Below, one piece after another: positions 33,046-42,270 of a DNA stretch of 44,409 nucleotides. Every line of letters starts with the position of its first letter. The stretch's first letter is position 1. Location: the NCBI GenBank assembly GCA_003241825.1, contig QBLX01000002.1, positions 4,532-48,940 on the forward strand. The letters are read 5' to 3'. Below the pieces are notes generated by a model that worked only from the letters and a program-made list of their open reading frames with translations, did not search any database and was not told where the DNA came from. The stretch is from Alphaproteobacteria bacterium. GTDB lineage: Bacteria; Pseudomonadota; Alphaproteobacteria; Caulobacterales; Caulobacteraceae. The translations under genes were made by a program, and so were the position numbers.

Positions 33046-34284
33046 TTAACGATCATACGGAAATTTGCTCAGACAGTATGTAGACCAGGCTTCAAGCACA
33101 GCCTTTCGTTTCTTCAAGGCATCGCTGCGCCTGTAGGCCCGCTCCGTTTCGTCGCCGACCGCATGCGATAGACACTCCTCGATCACCTCGCGCGCGAACT
33201 CGGTTTCGTCGCCGGCCCAATCCCGGAAGGTGGATCGCATACCGTGGGGCGTCCAGGGCGGCGCCAGATCTCGCAGGAGCATATCCATCGCCATGTTCGA
33301 CATGACCCCGCCCTTCTGGGCCGGAAAGACGAGATCGTTCGGCCGGACGGGATCAGGACGAACCTTGGACAGCACGGCAAGCGCCCCGGTCGACAGGGGC
33401 TGGCGAAACGGCCGCTCCTTCATCCGGCTGGCATCCAAGTCCCAGATGTCGCCACTGACTTCACGCCAGGTGGCTTCCAGCGTCATCGTCTCTCGCGCGA
33501 CCGTCAGAATGGTGAACTCGAGCGCCCGCGCGGATATCCCCTTGCTGGCTGCGAGCTTGATCATGAAGTCGGGCACGTCCTCATAGGGCATGGCCGGCAT
33601 GTGCCCCCGTTGAAGCTTGGGACGCGGCGGCAACAAGTGAATCAGGTTGCCCTTCCACAGGGCCGGGTTTTCGCCACTGCGTAGTTTGCGAACCCGTGCA
33701 TAGTCCAGGACCCGCTCCAGGCGCTCGCGCAGCTTTCCAGCCGACTCGGCCTTGGTCATCCACAGCGGCTCCAGAACCAGGATGACGTCGTCCACACCGA
33801 TCTCGCGAACCGGCCGATGCTGAATCGCCGCAGCGTGTTTCTCAATGGACCGCATCCAGCCCGCCTTGGTCTTGCGGCCGCGCCAGCCCCCCTCCTGGGC
33901 GCGCACATAGTCGTTCCAACACTCCAGCAGCGTGGGTTCAGCGTTCGCTGCAGTGGCGGTGGCCACCGAACCGACATCGGCCGCACCGGGAACCACGACA
34001 TCAGCCTTGGTTACCCGAACACGCCGACCGGCGAGCGGATCAGCCCCCTTGGCCAGACCGCGCTTCGCGTCATCACGCACCAGCCTCGCTTCGGCAAGAT
34101 TCAGATCATGGAACGAGCCCAGCCCCATCTCGCGACGACGGCCCTCAATGCTGTAGCGATAGATCCAGCTCCGCGAGCCGCCCTGCGTGACCTGAAGATA
34201 CAGACCGCCCCCGTCCGCGTGATATCCCGGTTCCTTGAGGCCGCGAACGGCGCGATCGGTGAGCTTGTTTACGCTGACAGGCAT
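33046..34284 (-). CDS. P4-type tyrosine integrase
   Basis: This 412-aa protein opens with the DUF4102 arm-binding domain (MPVSVNKLTDRAVRGL and 'DGGGLYLQV'), followed by a core-binding domain. The catalytic domain has 'ILTVARETMTLEATW' (first Arg), K in 'MKERPFRQPLS', HGMRSTFRDWAGDE (H-x-x-R), EECLSHAVG (third basic/His position) and tyrosine in 'ERAYRRSDALKKRK'. All catalytic positions are present, although the box around the first Arg is unusual: RETM replaces the common RsGE. It is the only integrase in the window and reads leftward into the element, so it most likely drives integration near the moa operon. Confidence 0.92.
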   Translation of the reverse strand: MPVSVNKLTDRAVRGLKEPGYHADGGGLYLQVTQGGSRSWIYRYSIEGRRREMGLGSFHDLNLAEARLVRDDAKRGLAKGADPLAGRRVRVTKADVVVPGAADVGSVATATAANAEPTLLECWNDYVRAQEGGWRGRKTKAGWMRSIEKHAAAIQHRPVREIGVDDVILVLEPLWMTKAESAGKLRERLERVLDYARVRKLRSGENPALWKGNLIHLLPPRPKLQRGHMPAMPYEDVPDFMIKLAASKGISARALEFTILTVARETMTLEATWREVSGDIWDLDASRMKERPFRQPLSTGALAVLSKVRPDPVRPNDLVFPAQKGGVMSNMAMDMLLRDLAPPWTPHGMRSTFRDWAGDETEFAREVIEECLSHAVGDETERAYRRSDALKKRKAVLEAWSTYCLSKFPYDR

Positions 34285-34601
34285 ACTGAGAAACGACCCA
34301 AAAAGGTTCGGATCCTTATACCCGCGAACAGGTCGAAAAACTAGCCGCTACCCACCAGGCTACCCACCAGGCAAACAGAGACTTGGTGAAACGCCTCGAA
34401 ACGCTCTGAGACAGAATGCCTCAATAACACGTTGTTTTACTTCGCTTACTTGAACGTGATCGACGCCGCGTGAAAAACGCCGAAAACGCTGGAAAGCTCC
34501 TACCCGCGGAGCCACTCGGGGATTTCAGCGATCCAATGTAACGAGGTAGCCGTACAATGCGTACGACAGGCTGCTGATCGCATGAAACCAATCCTGCCGA
34601 C
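34285..34601. other. Integrase upstream region / probable right attachment region
   Basis: No gene is supported. The region contains a tandem 12-mer repeat and, near 34498-34520, a gctcc/ggagc inverted arm pair. The att core should lie between 34370 and 34600, but I cannot find its left partner. No tRNA is recognised despite a ccgagtgg-like string on the minus strand. The moaA promoter must also lie here. Confidence 0.4.
34347..34370. repeat. Tandem 12-mer repeat upstream of integrase
   Basis: Two exact copies of gctacccaccag lie head to tail, about 65-85 bases before the integrase start. Short repeated TACCCACC-like words upstream of P4-type integrases are typical of arm-type binding sites. 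Confidence 0.6.
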
Positions 34602-35598
34602 ATGAGCGCCCCCACTCCTGCCCTGACGGACCCTTTCGGTCGCGTCATCGACTATGTGCGGGTGTCGGTCACGGACCGATGTGACCTGCGCTGCACCTAC
34701 TGCATGGCCGAACGCCAGACGTTCCTGCCCCGCGACGAACTGCTGACGATCGAGGAACTCGACAGACTCTGTTCGACCTTCATCGACCTCGGCACCCGGC
34801 GGCTCCGGCTGACAGGGGGAGAGCCGCTCCTGCGCAGGGGCTTTCTGGATCTGGTGGCCGGTCTGTCACGGCACCTCGACAGCGGCCGACTGCGCGAACG
34901 GGACCCGGCTCGCCGCCCATGCCGACGCTCTTGCCCGGTATGGCGTGAAACGCATCAATGTCTCGATCGATAGTCTGGACCCGGACACCTATCGACGGAT
35001 CACGCGAGGCGGTGACCTTGGCGCAGTGTTGAACGGGTTGGAAGCCGCTCAGGCGGCCGGGCTGAAGGTCAAGATCAATACCGTGGCGCTGAAGGGCGAC
35101 AATGCCGGGGCGCTGCCGGACATGGTCGCCTGGGCCCACGCCCGCGGTATGGAAATCACCCTGATCGAGACCATGCCTCTGGGGCAGATCGAAGCGGATC
35201 GGACGGATCAGTTCCTGCCTCTGTCGACGGTCAGGGCTGGTCTTGAAGCCCGCTGGACCCTGGTGCCCTCCTCCAGACGTACAGGCGGGCCGGCACGTTA
35301 TGTCACCGTCGAGGAAACAGGCGGGACCCTGGGGTTCATCACGCCCCTGACCCATGGCTTCTGCGAGACCTGCAACCGGGTCCGTGTGACCTGCACAGGG
35401 ACCCTGTTCCTGTGTCTGGGTCAGGAGGACCAGGCGGACCTCCGAACAGTGCTGCGCGCCAATCCTGACGATGACAGCCCACTCCGCGACGCCATCCGGG
35501 AGGCGATCGCCCGCAAACCGGGCAGCCATGACTTCACCCTCCCCGTCAGGGGGGCACGGCCCGCCGTCCCGCGCCCCATGTCGATGACGGGGGGCTGA
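34602..35598 (+). pseudogene. moaA: Molybdenum cofactor enzyme MoaA, broken by a frameshift (apparent 17-nt deletion)
   Basis: The gene starts with '[11 protein letters not shown]' (radical SAM CxxxCxxC) and [10 protein letters not shown]. The frame then shifts near 34896-34899, and the rest ([20 protein letters not shown], then [11 protein letters not shown] and LCLGQ, the second 4Fe-4S site) is in the other frame. The consensus LTLTTNGxxL between these parts is missing: sequence passes directly from LRE to NGTRL. This fits a 17-nt deletion. Unless error or programmed frameshifting is involved, GTP 3',8-cyclase activity is lost. The downstream moaD-E-B-C-moeA genes are intact and coupled. 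Confidence 0.88.
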
Positions 35599-35837
35599 TG
35601 GCCCGCGTGCTGATGTTTGGAGCGCTGCAGGACCTGGCCGGCTGGCGTGTCAGGGAGATCGAGACGGACAGCCTGTCGTCCCTCAGGCTCGTCCTCTCGG
35701 GCGAGAACCCCGTACTTGGGGATCGCCTGTCCGGACCAGGTGTGTTTGCGGTGGTGAACCAGACCATGGCCAGAAGCGATGTCGGCCTGGCCCCTGACGA
35801 CGAGGTTGCCTTCGTCCCGCCCGTAAGCGGGGGCTGA
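35598..35837 (+). CDS. moaD: Molybdopterin synthase sulfur carrier subunit
   Basis: This 79-aa ubiquitin-like protein ends in SGG, the C-terminal Gly-Gly that is adenylated and thiocarboxylated. It begins within the moaA stop (TGATG). It acts with MoaE to sulfurate cyclic pyranopterin. The central part 'VFAVVNQTMAR' and 'DDEVAFVPPVSGG' are typical of MoaD. Confidence 0.88.
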   Translation: MARVLMFGALQDLAGWRVREIETDSLSSLRLVLSGENPVLGDRLSGPGVFAVVNQTMARSDVGLAPDDEVAFVPPVSGG

Positions 35838-35840
35838 GCC

Positions 35841-36296
35841 GTGGTCCGGCTGGAAAGCACGCCAATAGACCCCGGCTTGCTGCTGGCTGGCTTCATGCTT
35901 GACCGCACCGACGTCGGGGCAATCGTCAGCTTCACAGGACTGACGCGGGAGACCACAGCAGGTCAGGCGGTGGCGCGCCTGACACTGGATGCCTATCCGG
36001 GCTGGACCGAAAAGGTCATGGCGGAACTGGAGGCCGAGACTTGCGCCCGGTTCAAGATCCTCGATGTGCTGGCCGTTCATCGCTGGGGCGTGGTCGAGGT
36101 CGGGCAGCCGATCGTCTTCGTCGCTGTCGCCGCAGCCCATCGCCGTGCAGCCTTCGAGGCAGCCGATTTCCTGATGGACCAGTTGAAGACACGGGCTCCC
36201 TTCTGGAAGAAGGAGGATGGACCGGACGGTGCCCGCTGGATCGAGGCGCGTCCAGACGACCACACCGACGCCGCGCGATGGACAAAGCCCGAATGA
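35841..36296 (+). CDS. moaE: Molybdopterin synthase catalytic subunit
   Basis: This 151-aa protein has 'GAIVSFTGLTRETTAG', 'AVHRWGVVEVGQPIVFVAV' and 'LKTRAPFWKKE', with the active-site lysines near the end. It starts at GTG three bases after the moaD stop and overlaps moaB by ATGA. It forms a heterotetramer with MoaD and converts cPMP to molybdopterin. Confidence 0.9.
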   Translation: MVRLESTPIDPGLLLAGFMLDRTDVGAIVSFTGLTRETTAGQAVARLTLDAYPGWTEKVMAELEAETCARFKILDVLAVHRWGVVEVGQPIVFVAVAAAHRRAAFEAADFLMDQLKTRAPFWKKEDGPDGARWIEARPDDHTDAARWTKPE

Positions 36297-36844
36297 CCGA
36301 CACCCTCCCCGCCCCCGCCGGAAAACTGCTGGATCAGCCCATCATCCCGATCAGGATCGGCGTGTTGACGGTCTCCGACACGCGCGACGAAGAGAGCGAC
36401 ACCTCAGGCACCATTCTCGCCGAACGCATCGTCTCGGCAGGTCACGCCTGCGCCGCACGCGCCATCGTGCCCGACGACATCGAGGCCATCCGGCATCAGG
36501 TACGCCAGTGGATCGCCGCGCACGAGGCCGATGCCATCGTCACGACAGGCGGAACGGGGCTGACCGGGCGCGACGTCACGCCTGAAGCCCTTGAACCCTT
36601 GTTCGACAAGCGGATCGACGGCTTTTCCGTGATCTTTCATACCGTCAGCTACCAGACCGTCGGCCTTTCGACCCTGCAGTCCCGCGCCACGGCCGGGATC
36701 ATCGACGGGGTGTTCGTCTTCTGCCTGCCGGGATCCAATGGCGCAGTCCGGGACGGCTGGGACAAGGTCATCCGCTGGCAGCTCGACAGCCGCCACCGCC
36801 CCTGCAACCTCGTCGAACTGATGCCCCGGCTGGGGGAAGTCTGA
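36293..36844 (+). CDS. moaB: Molybdenum cofactor adenylyltransferase-type protein MoaB
   Basis: This 183-aa MoaB/MogA family protein has '[18 protein letters not shown]', '[20 protein letters not shown]' and '[20 protein letters not shown]'. The start ATG 36293 is set by ATGA overlap with moaE. Family enzymes adenylylate molybdopterin before metal insertion. It has a short N-terminal extension compared with MoaB of enterobacteria. Confidence 0.88.
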   Translation: MTDTLPAPAGKLLDQPIIPIRIGVLTVSDTRDEESDTSGTILAERIVSAGHACAARAIVPDDIEAIRHQVRQWIAAHEADAIVTTGGTGLTGRDVTPEALEPLFDKRIDGFSVIFHTVSYQTVGLSTLQSRATAGIIDGVFVFCLPGSNGAVRDGWDKVIRWQLDSRHRPCNLVELMPRLGEV

Positions 36845-37326
36845 TGGCGGAGGACCGCCTCTCCCACATCGACGAACAGGGCCGCGCCCGGATGGTCGAC
36901 GTCTCTGCCAAGGCCGTGACAGCGCGCGAGGCCACGGCCACGGGACGGATCGTCATGGCCCCCGGGACCCTGGCGCTGGCCCTGTCCGGTCAGGGCAAAA
37001 AAGGCGACGTCCGTGCTGTGGCTGAAATCGCCGGTGTCATGGCTGCCAAGCGAACCAGCGACCTGATCCCTCTGTGTCATCCGCTGATGCTGAGCTCGGT
37101 GAAGGTCTCGGTCGAGCCTTCGGTGGATGGAACCGGCCTGCAGGTTGTTGCGACGGCACGCGTCAACGGCCAGACCGGGGTGGAGATGGAAGCCCTGACG
37201 GCGGCCACCATCGCGCTGCTGACACTCTACGACATGCTCAAGGCCGTCGATCGCGGCATGACCATCGAGGCCGTTGGACTGGTCGCCAAGTCGGGCGGAG
37301 TATCCGGCGACTGGACCCGCGCATGA
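36844..37326 (+). CDS. moaC: Cyclic pyranopterin monophosphate synthase
   Basis: This 160-aa enzyme begins inside the moaB stop (TGATG). Motifs include [16 protein letters not shown], '[12 protein letters not shown]' and '[24 protein letters not shown]', the catalytic and substrate-binding parts of MoaC. It turns the MoaA product into cPMP. With MoaA broken it would lack substrate unless another source exists. Confidence 0.92.
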   Translation: MAEDRLSHIDEQGRARMVDVSAKAVTAREATATGRIVMAPGTLALALSGQGKKGDVRAVAEIAGVMAAKRTSDLIPLCHPLMLSSVKVSVEPSVDGTGLQVVATARVNGQTGVEMEALTAATIALLTLYDMLKAVDRGMTIEAVGLVAKSGGVSGDWTRA

Positions 37327-38519
37327 ACCTGCCGACGGTCGAAGACGCACGGGCCACGATGTTCGATACCGTGCAGCCCCTGCCGTTCGAAGATGTGACG
37401 GTCGCTCAGGCGGACGGGCGTTGGCTGATGGGCGACGTGCTGGCGATCCGTGACCAGCCGCCCTTCGATGCCTCGGCCATGGACGGATGGGCGGTACAGG
37501 CTGCCGATGTGGCTCCGGGCGCAGTGCTGGCCATCGTCGGCGAGAGCGCGGCCGGGCGAGGCTTTTCCGGCTTGGTCGGATCGGGCCAGACAGCCCGCAT
37601 TTCGACGGGAGCTCCCCTGCCCGCGGGGGCCGACCATGTCGTGATCCAGGAGGATGCCAAACGAGAAGGTGCCACGGTCATCCTGCAGGGCCCCGTCACT
37701 GCGGGGCATATCCGTCGACAGGGCTGCGACTTTCGTGCGGAGGAAAGGCTGCTGTCCGCAGGGACGCGTCTGAACCCGTGGCAGCTGGCCCTGGCAGCGT
37801 CGGCTGGCACAGCGACCCTGATCTGCGGGCGACGGCCCGTCGTCGCGATTCTTGCGACCGGCGACGAACTGGTCGAGCCCGGTCAGCCCATCGGCGCAGA
37901 CCAGATCTTCAACGCCGGTTCACCCGCGCTCGCAGCCTTCATCGTCAGGCATGGCGGGATTGCTACGGCCCTGACCAGCGCGGTGGACAGGGACGATGCT
38001 GTCATCGAGGCGGTCACCCTCGCGACCTTTGACGTCCTCGTCACCATCGGCGGAGCCTCGGTCGGGGACCACGACCGCGTCAAACCGGCCCTGCGCACCC
38101 TCGGAGCACAAATCCGGGTCGAGGGCGTCGCCATGCGCCCGGGCAAGCCGGTCTGGTTCGCAACCCTCCCGGACGGCCGTCTGGTCCTTGGCCTCCCCGG
38201 CAACCCGGCATCGGCACTCGTGTGTGCAGAGCTGTTTCTGGCTCCGCTGATGGCAGCCCTTCAGGGTGCCACTGTTGAAAGCCACTTTCAGACGGCCATT
38301 CTGACAGCTCCGCTCCCCGCCAACGGGCCACGGGATCACTACCTCCGTGCCCGGTCCGCGTCCGAACCGGATGGTCGTTTGCACGTCACGCCCTTCTCCG
38401 ATCAGGATTCGTCTCTGGTGACCGTCATGGCGGCCGCCAATGCCCTGATCCGTCGCCCGCCCCACGCACCACCTGCGGCCATGGGCGACGCTGTCAGCGT
38501 CCTGGGCCCGACGCTTTGA
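37323..38519 (+). CDS. moeA: Molybdopterin molybdenumtransferase
   Basis: This 398-aa protein shows the MoeA signatures '[16 protein letters not shown]', '[13 protein letters not shown]', '[17 protein letters not shown]' and '[17 protein letters not shown]'. The start at ATG 37323 overlaps the moaC stop. It inserts molybdate into adenylylated molybdopterin. The four-domain length is normal. It is the last gene of the moa unit; 58 bases separate it from xseA. Confidence 0.93.
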   Translation: MNLPTVEDARATMFDTVQPLPFEDVTVAQADGRWLMGDVLAIRDQPPFDASAMDGWAVQAADVAPGAVLAIVGESAAGRGFSGLVGSGQTARISTGAPLPAGADHVVIQEDAKREGATVILQGPVTAGHIRRQGCDFRAEERLLSAGTRLNPWQLALAASAGTATLICGRRPVVAILATGDELVEPGQPIGADQIFNAGSPALAAFIVRHGGIATALTSAVDRDDAVIEAVTLATFDVLVTIGGASVGDHDRVKPALRTLGAQIRVEGVAMRPGKPVWFATLPDGRLVLGLPGNPASALVCAELFLAPLMAALQGATVESHFQTAILTAPLPANGPRDHYLRARSASEPDGRLHVTPFSDQDSSLVTVMAAANALIRRPPHAPPAAMGDAVSVLGPTL

Positions 38520-38577
38520 GAGCCTAAGGGGCGCGACAGGCGTTCTCGAAGCCAGCGACGCGGTCTATGCTCCCCCC

Positions 38578-40158
38578 ATGAGTTCTGACGACTATGTCTT
38601 CGCCGAGCCGGTCGAAACCCCGGTACCCGCCCGGGACAACAACCCGCCGCTGTCGATCACCGAGCTGTCGTTTGCGCTGAAGCGCACGCTCGAGGATCGA
38701 TTCGGTCACGTCATGCTTCGTGGCGAGATTTCCAAGGTCAATCGCCATGCCTCGGGCCACGTCTATCTGACGCTCAAGGACGACAAGGCGGCCATCGATG
38801 GCGTCGTCTGGAAGGGTCAGGTCCGGGGCCTGGGTGTCCAGCCCGAGTCCGGGCTCGAGGTCATCGTCACTGGCAAGATCACCAGCTACCCTGCCCGATC
38901 GTCATACCAGATCGTGATCGAGACGATGGAGGCCGCCGGTGCCGGTGCCCTGCTGGCTCAGCTCGAGCGGCTCAAGGTCCGACTGTCCGGCGAAGGCCTG
39001 TTCGACGCGGCGCGGAAGCGCCCCATCCCTGGCTATCCTGCGACCATCGGCGTGATCACCAGCCCGACCGGTGCTGTCATTCGAGACATCCTGCACCGGA
39101 TCGCCGAACGCTGGCCCTGCCGGGTCATCGTCTGGCCGGTCGTAGTGCAGGGCGATGCCGCCAGCGGTCAGGTCTCTGCCGCCATCCGGGGCTTCGACGC
39201 CATGACCCCGCACGGAGCCATCCCCCGTCCCGACCTGCTGATCGTCGCGCGAGGGGGAGGCTCGGTCGAGGACCTCTGGTGCTTCAATGACGAGGGACTG
39301 GCCCGCACGGTCGCCGCTGCCACGATCCCGATCATCTCCGCCGTCGGGCACGAGACCGACACCACCCTTATCGACTTCGTTTCCGACCGTCGCGCCCCGA
39401 CCCCGACCGGCGCGGCCGAAATCGCGACGCCGGTGCTGGCCGATCTGCGCCTCATGGTCGGTGACCTCGATAGACGGCTGCAAAGGGCCGGGTCCCGCTT
39501 GCTGGATGACCGGCGAACCAGACTGCGCGCCGTGGCCCGGGGCCTTCCCGCACGGCCTGAGGAACTGGTCGCCCTGGCCCAGCAGCGTCTGGATCACGCC
39601 TCCAGCCGGCTTGCCTCGGGACTGAACCGGAATACGGCCCTGCACGAGCGAAGGCTGCTGGCCGGGTCCGGGCGACTGACACGCGCCCTGCTGGATCGCG
39701 CCATCGAGCGTCGCTCTGACCGGCTGGACGCCGCGTCGCATCGACTGGCGGCCGGCCTGCAGGCCAATGCCGTGGCGCATGAGAGCCGCCTTGCGAAGGT
39801 CGCCGCACGCCTGACCCTTGACCCCGTCCACCGGCGTATCGACCAGCGTCAGGCCCGTCTTGATGCTGCGACAGCCCGGCTGGGGAGGCCCCTGCCCGCC
39901 GCACTGGAAAAGGCCGGGATTCGCCTGACGGCCCTGTCGCGAGCCTTGTCGACCCTTAACCCGCGCACACCCAAGCCCGGGTTTGCACGTATCGAGGGCT
40001 CCGACGGCACCATGATCGCGAGCGCTGCCGCCCTTGCTCCGGGACAGACGGTCCAGATCGTGTTTGGCGACGGTCAGAAGGGTGCCGTCATCGAAGGGGG
40101 AGCCGTACGCCCGGGGACCCGCAAGTCAGCCGGGACGGACCAGGGCAGTCTGTTCTGA
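38578..40158 (+). CDS. xseA: Exodeoxyribonuclease VII large subunit
   Basis: This 526-aa protein has an N-terminal OB-fold ([20 protein letters not shown], '[20 protein letters not shown]') and the nuclease core with '[18 protein letters not shown]', '[15 protein letters not shown]' and '[14 protein letters not shown]'. A long coiled-coil C-terminal part holds repeated Arg/Leu segments ([20 protein letters not shown]). It degrades single-strand DNA with the small subunit XseB, which is not in the window. Confidence 0.93.
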   Translation: MSSDDYVFAEPVETPVPARDNNPPLSITELSFALKRTLEDRFGHVMLRGEISKVNRHASGHVYLTLKDDKAAIDGVVWKGQVRGLGVQPESGLEVIVTGKITSYPARSSYQIVIETMEAAGAGALLAQLERLKVRLSGEGLFDAARKRPIPGYPATIGVITSPTGAVIRDILHRIAERWPCRVIVWPVVVQGDAASGQVSAAIRGFDAMTPHGAIPRPDLLIVARGGGSVEDLWCFNDEGLARTVAAATIPIISAVGHETDTTLIDFVSDRRAPTPTGAAEIATPVLADLRLMVGDLDRRLQRAGSRLLDDRRTRLRAVARGLPARPEELVALAQQRLDHASSRLASGLNRNTALHERRLLAGSGRLTRALLDRAIERRSDRLDAASHRLAAGLQANAVAHESRLAKVAARLTLDPVHRRIDQRQARLDAATARLGRPLPAALEKAGIRLTALSRALSTLNPRTPKPGFARIEGSDGTMIASAAALAPGQTVQIVFGDGQKGAVIEGGAVRPGTRKSAGTDQGSLF

Positions 40159-40175
40159 GGCGGACCCTCAGCGGC
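40155..40175 (+). terminator. Short hairpin at the xseA end
   Basis: Stem ctgagg/cctcag with a five-base loop, then cggctttt. It covers the xseA stop and overlaps the convergent gene's end, so it may serve xseA; the stem is short. Confidence 0.35.
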
Positions 40176-40587
40176 TTTTCAAACGGTCCCGCGCGGCATT
40201 CAGGCGAGCCGCCAGACCCTCTGTCCCGCCCTGATCAGGATGCGCCCGGCCCATCAGCCTGCGCCATGCCGTATTGATGTCCTCTGGCGTCGCATCCGGC
40301 CCGACGCCCAGTATCGACCTTGCCTCGGCTTCATCGAGCGTCTCGCGACGACCCGGGAGCGCACGGATGCGTGAGGCGACCACGAGATAGAGGCCGACGG
40401 CGATCATCCCGCCCCCGGGGATATAGGCTCCCCGCGACAGGGCTAGCGCACCGCCGCCCAGCAGGGCCGTGGCCAGAAGCGTCGCTGCGATCCGCCATTG
40501 CCCGCGCTGGGGCCCTTCGGTTTGCCGCCCCAGTCGCACCAGCGCCCAGACCGCCAGCGCTGCAAGTGCTGCAGCGATCAGGAACAT
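40168..40587 (-). CDS. Membrane-anchored J-domain protein
   Basis: This 139-aa protein has two to three hydrophobic segments in the first ~75 residues (FLIAAALAALAVWALV, LLATALLGGGALAL, GMIAVGLYLVVAS). A C-terminal J domain follows, with 'EARSILGVGPDATPEDINTAW' and the HPD tripeptide in 'GRAHPDQGG'. This layout is that of small inner-membrane DnaJ-like cochaperones (TIM14 type). It lies seven bases after mipZ in the same direction. The DnaK partner role is from family knowledge. Confidence 0.87.
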   Translation of the reverse strand: MFLIAAALAALAVWALVRLGRQTEGPQRGQWRIAATLLATALLGGGALALSRGAYIPGGGMIAVGLYLVVASRIRALPGRRETLDEAEARSILGVGPDATPEDINTAWRRLMGRAHPDQGGTEGLAARLNAARDRLKSR

Positions 40588-40594
40588 GGCAGGC

Positions 40595-41428
40595 TCAAGC
40601 CGCCGCGTTCAGCGGGGCGACGACGTCGTCTAGACCAAGAGCCTGCATCAGGTTCCGCAGTTCCTGCCGTGCAGCGACATGGGCGAGGGATACGGCAACG
40701 GGCCGGATGTCGTTCGACAGGTCGGCGACCGTGAGGCCGAACGGAAAAAGCTCGCGATAGATGACCCGGTCGCGCAGCCCGGGCCCGACCCGGAAACCGA
40801 CCCGCTTGGCCAGTTTGTTGAGCTTGTCATCCAGACGACGGCGGTTGCGTGCCTCGGCGACCGCGAGACGATTGGTCATCACGATCCAGTCGATCGCGGC
40901 ATGACGGCCTTCGTTGATGGCCCGGTGCTTGCGCGCCTCCCAGACGCTTTCTGAGTAGATCGACGGTTTCAGCAGATCGAGAGTGACCGGATCGACCTGA
41001 CCCAGGAGATCGAAATCAACGAAGCTGTCGTTCATGGGCGTCACGATCTGGTCGGCGCGTCCGTGTGCTGCCCTCGACAGGGTCGTGTCTCCGCCCGGAG
41101 TGTCGATCACGACGACATCGGCCAGAGACCTGGCCTCGGCAAAGGCGGCTTCGAATCGTTCCATCTGTTCGGCAGCGTCTGCCTTGGCCAGTTTTGCACC
41201 ATCGCCCATGTCCGGCTCCACCGGATGTGGAAGAGGAAAGCCGTTGGCTGCCGTCCAGGCGACGCGGTTGGCAAAGAATTTGGCCATCGACCGCTGGCGC
41301 AGGTCCAGGTCTATGATCGCCACTCGCTTGCCTGCGTGCAGCAGGCCGGTGACGATATGGATGGCCAGGGTGGATTTACCCGCCCCGCCCTTTTCGTTGC
41401 CGATCACGATGACCTGCGGCTGCGCCAT
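40595..41428 (-). CDS. mipZ: Division-site positioning ATPase MipZ
   Basis: This 277-aa ParA-like P-loop ATPase begins with 'VIGNEKGGAGKSTLAIHI' (deviant Walker A), then 'IIDLDLRQRSMAKFF' and 'VVVIDTPGGDTTLSR'. In Caulobacter, MipZ binds ParB near the poles and blocks FtsZ assembly away from midcell. Length and motif order fit MipZ rather than ParA. It is a strong marker for an alphaproteobacterium of Caulobacter type. The J-domain gene follows directly. Confidence 0.92.
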   Translation of the reverse strand: MAQPQVIVIGNEKGGAGKSTLAIHIVTGLLHAGKRVAIIDLDLRQRSMAKFFANRVAWTAANGFPLPHPVEPDMGDGAKLAKADAAEQMERFEAAFAEARSLADVVVIDTPGGDTTLSRAAHGRADQIVTPMNDSFVDFDLLGQVDPVTLDLLKPSIYSESVWEARKHRAINEGRHAAIDWIVMTNRLAVAEARNRRRLDDKLNKLAKRVGFRVGPGLRDRVIYRELFPFGLTVADLSNDIRPVAVSLAHVAARQELRNLMQALGLDDVVAPLNAAA

Positions 41429-41565
41429 GCTCTGAACCCGATAACTGGAACGCCGCGATTCGCGAGGCGTCCTCTGGAACGGACAGAATCGGACCGCGCA
41501 GGGCGAACGTCAACAAACGGTTAGCAATCAGCTGTGCGAAACCCCGTGACGGTCATTTCGCCGGC

Positions 41566-42195
41566 TTAGCCAGCCGGGGCGCACCATGGAGCATCGATCC
41601 GGGTCGACTGGCAGACGGCCGGGATGCGATCGGCAGGCGCTGACACCTTCAACCGCACGAGGGAGCGTCCGTTAACCTCGACCTGTTCGTAACGAGGCTC
41701 AAGGTCCGACAGAACGACCCCTGCTTCGCCCGTGTTGAGCCTGCGCCACGCTGCTCGCGCAGCGGTATCGCTGGAATAGGCACCGAGCTGGATCGTGCGG
41801 CGCTTCACTTCCGGTGCCAGCGCCGGGCGCAGGTCGTCAATACGACCGGTATTGCCGCCAAACTGTCTTTCAGCGCGGGCCACGATCGTGCGGGCGACGA
41901 CAGGTGCAGCGGCGTCCACGACTGCCGGCACAGCCCGGTCAACGGCCTGCTGAACCACGCCGTCACGAGCGTCCCAGAGATCATGGGGATCCAGTACCTC
42001 CACCCGGACTGCAGGCCTGAGACCGGCTTCCGCTGCAGAGCGTGGCACATAGCTGCGCCCCTCCAGCGGGATGTCGGCTATGCCTTGCGCCAGTTTCTCG
42101 AACCGTTGGGGATCGCCTTCCACCATGGAGCAGCCCGTCCCCGACAGGGCGAACAGGCAAACCAGGGCTGGACGAAGCATTCTGCTGGACGTCAT
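41566..42195 (-). CDS. SPOR-domain lipoprotein
   Basis: The start at ATG 42195 gives a lipoprotein signal (LVCLFALSGTGCSM, lipobox ending in Cys near residue 22). The 209-aa protein ends with a SPOR domain (RRTIQLGAYSSDTAARAAWR to 'VNGRSLVRLKVSAP'), which binds peptidoglycan stripped of stem peptides at division sites. The middle is a helical linker. It lies next to mipZ, which also concerns division. The track's 14-residue upstream extension would block the signal peptide and is rejected. Confidence 0.82.
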   Translation of the reverse strand: MTSSRMLRPALVCLFALSGTGCSMVEGDPQRFEKLAQGIADIPLEGRSYVPRSAAEAGLRPAVRVEVLDPHDLWDARDGVVQQAVDRAVPAVVDAAAPVVARTIVARAERQFGGNTGRIDDLRPALAPEVKRRTIQLGAYSSDTAARAAWRRLNTGEAGVVLSDLEPRYEQVEVNGRSLVRLKVSAPADRIPAVCQSTRIDAPWCAPAG

Positions 42196-42270
42196 AACCC
42201 GGACCCTAGCGACAGGACTTTTCAACCTGGTGCACAAACAGGCTTAAGGTTCAGAGTTAACGTGAAAACC

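Noticed and set aside
34480-34540. ccgagtgg-like string on the minus strand suggesting a tRNA-Ser/Leu at the att site
   Set aside because: No consistent acceptor, anticodon or T-arm could be folded around it.
38902-39831. 309-aa minus-strand ORF over xseA
   Set aside because: Shadow of xseA; Gly/Asp/Gln-rich composition with no motif.
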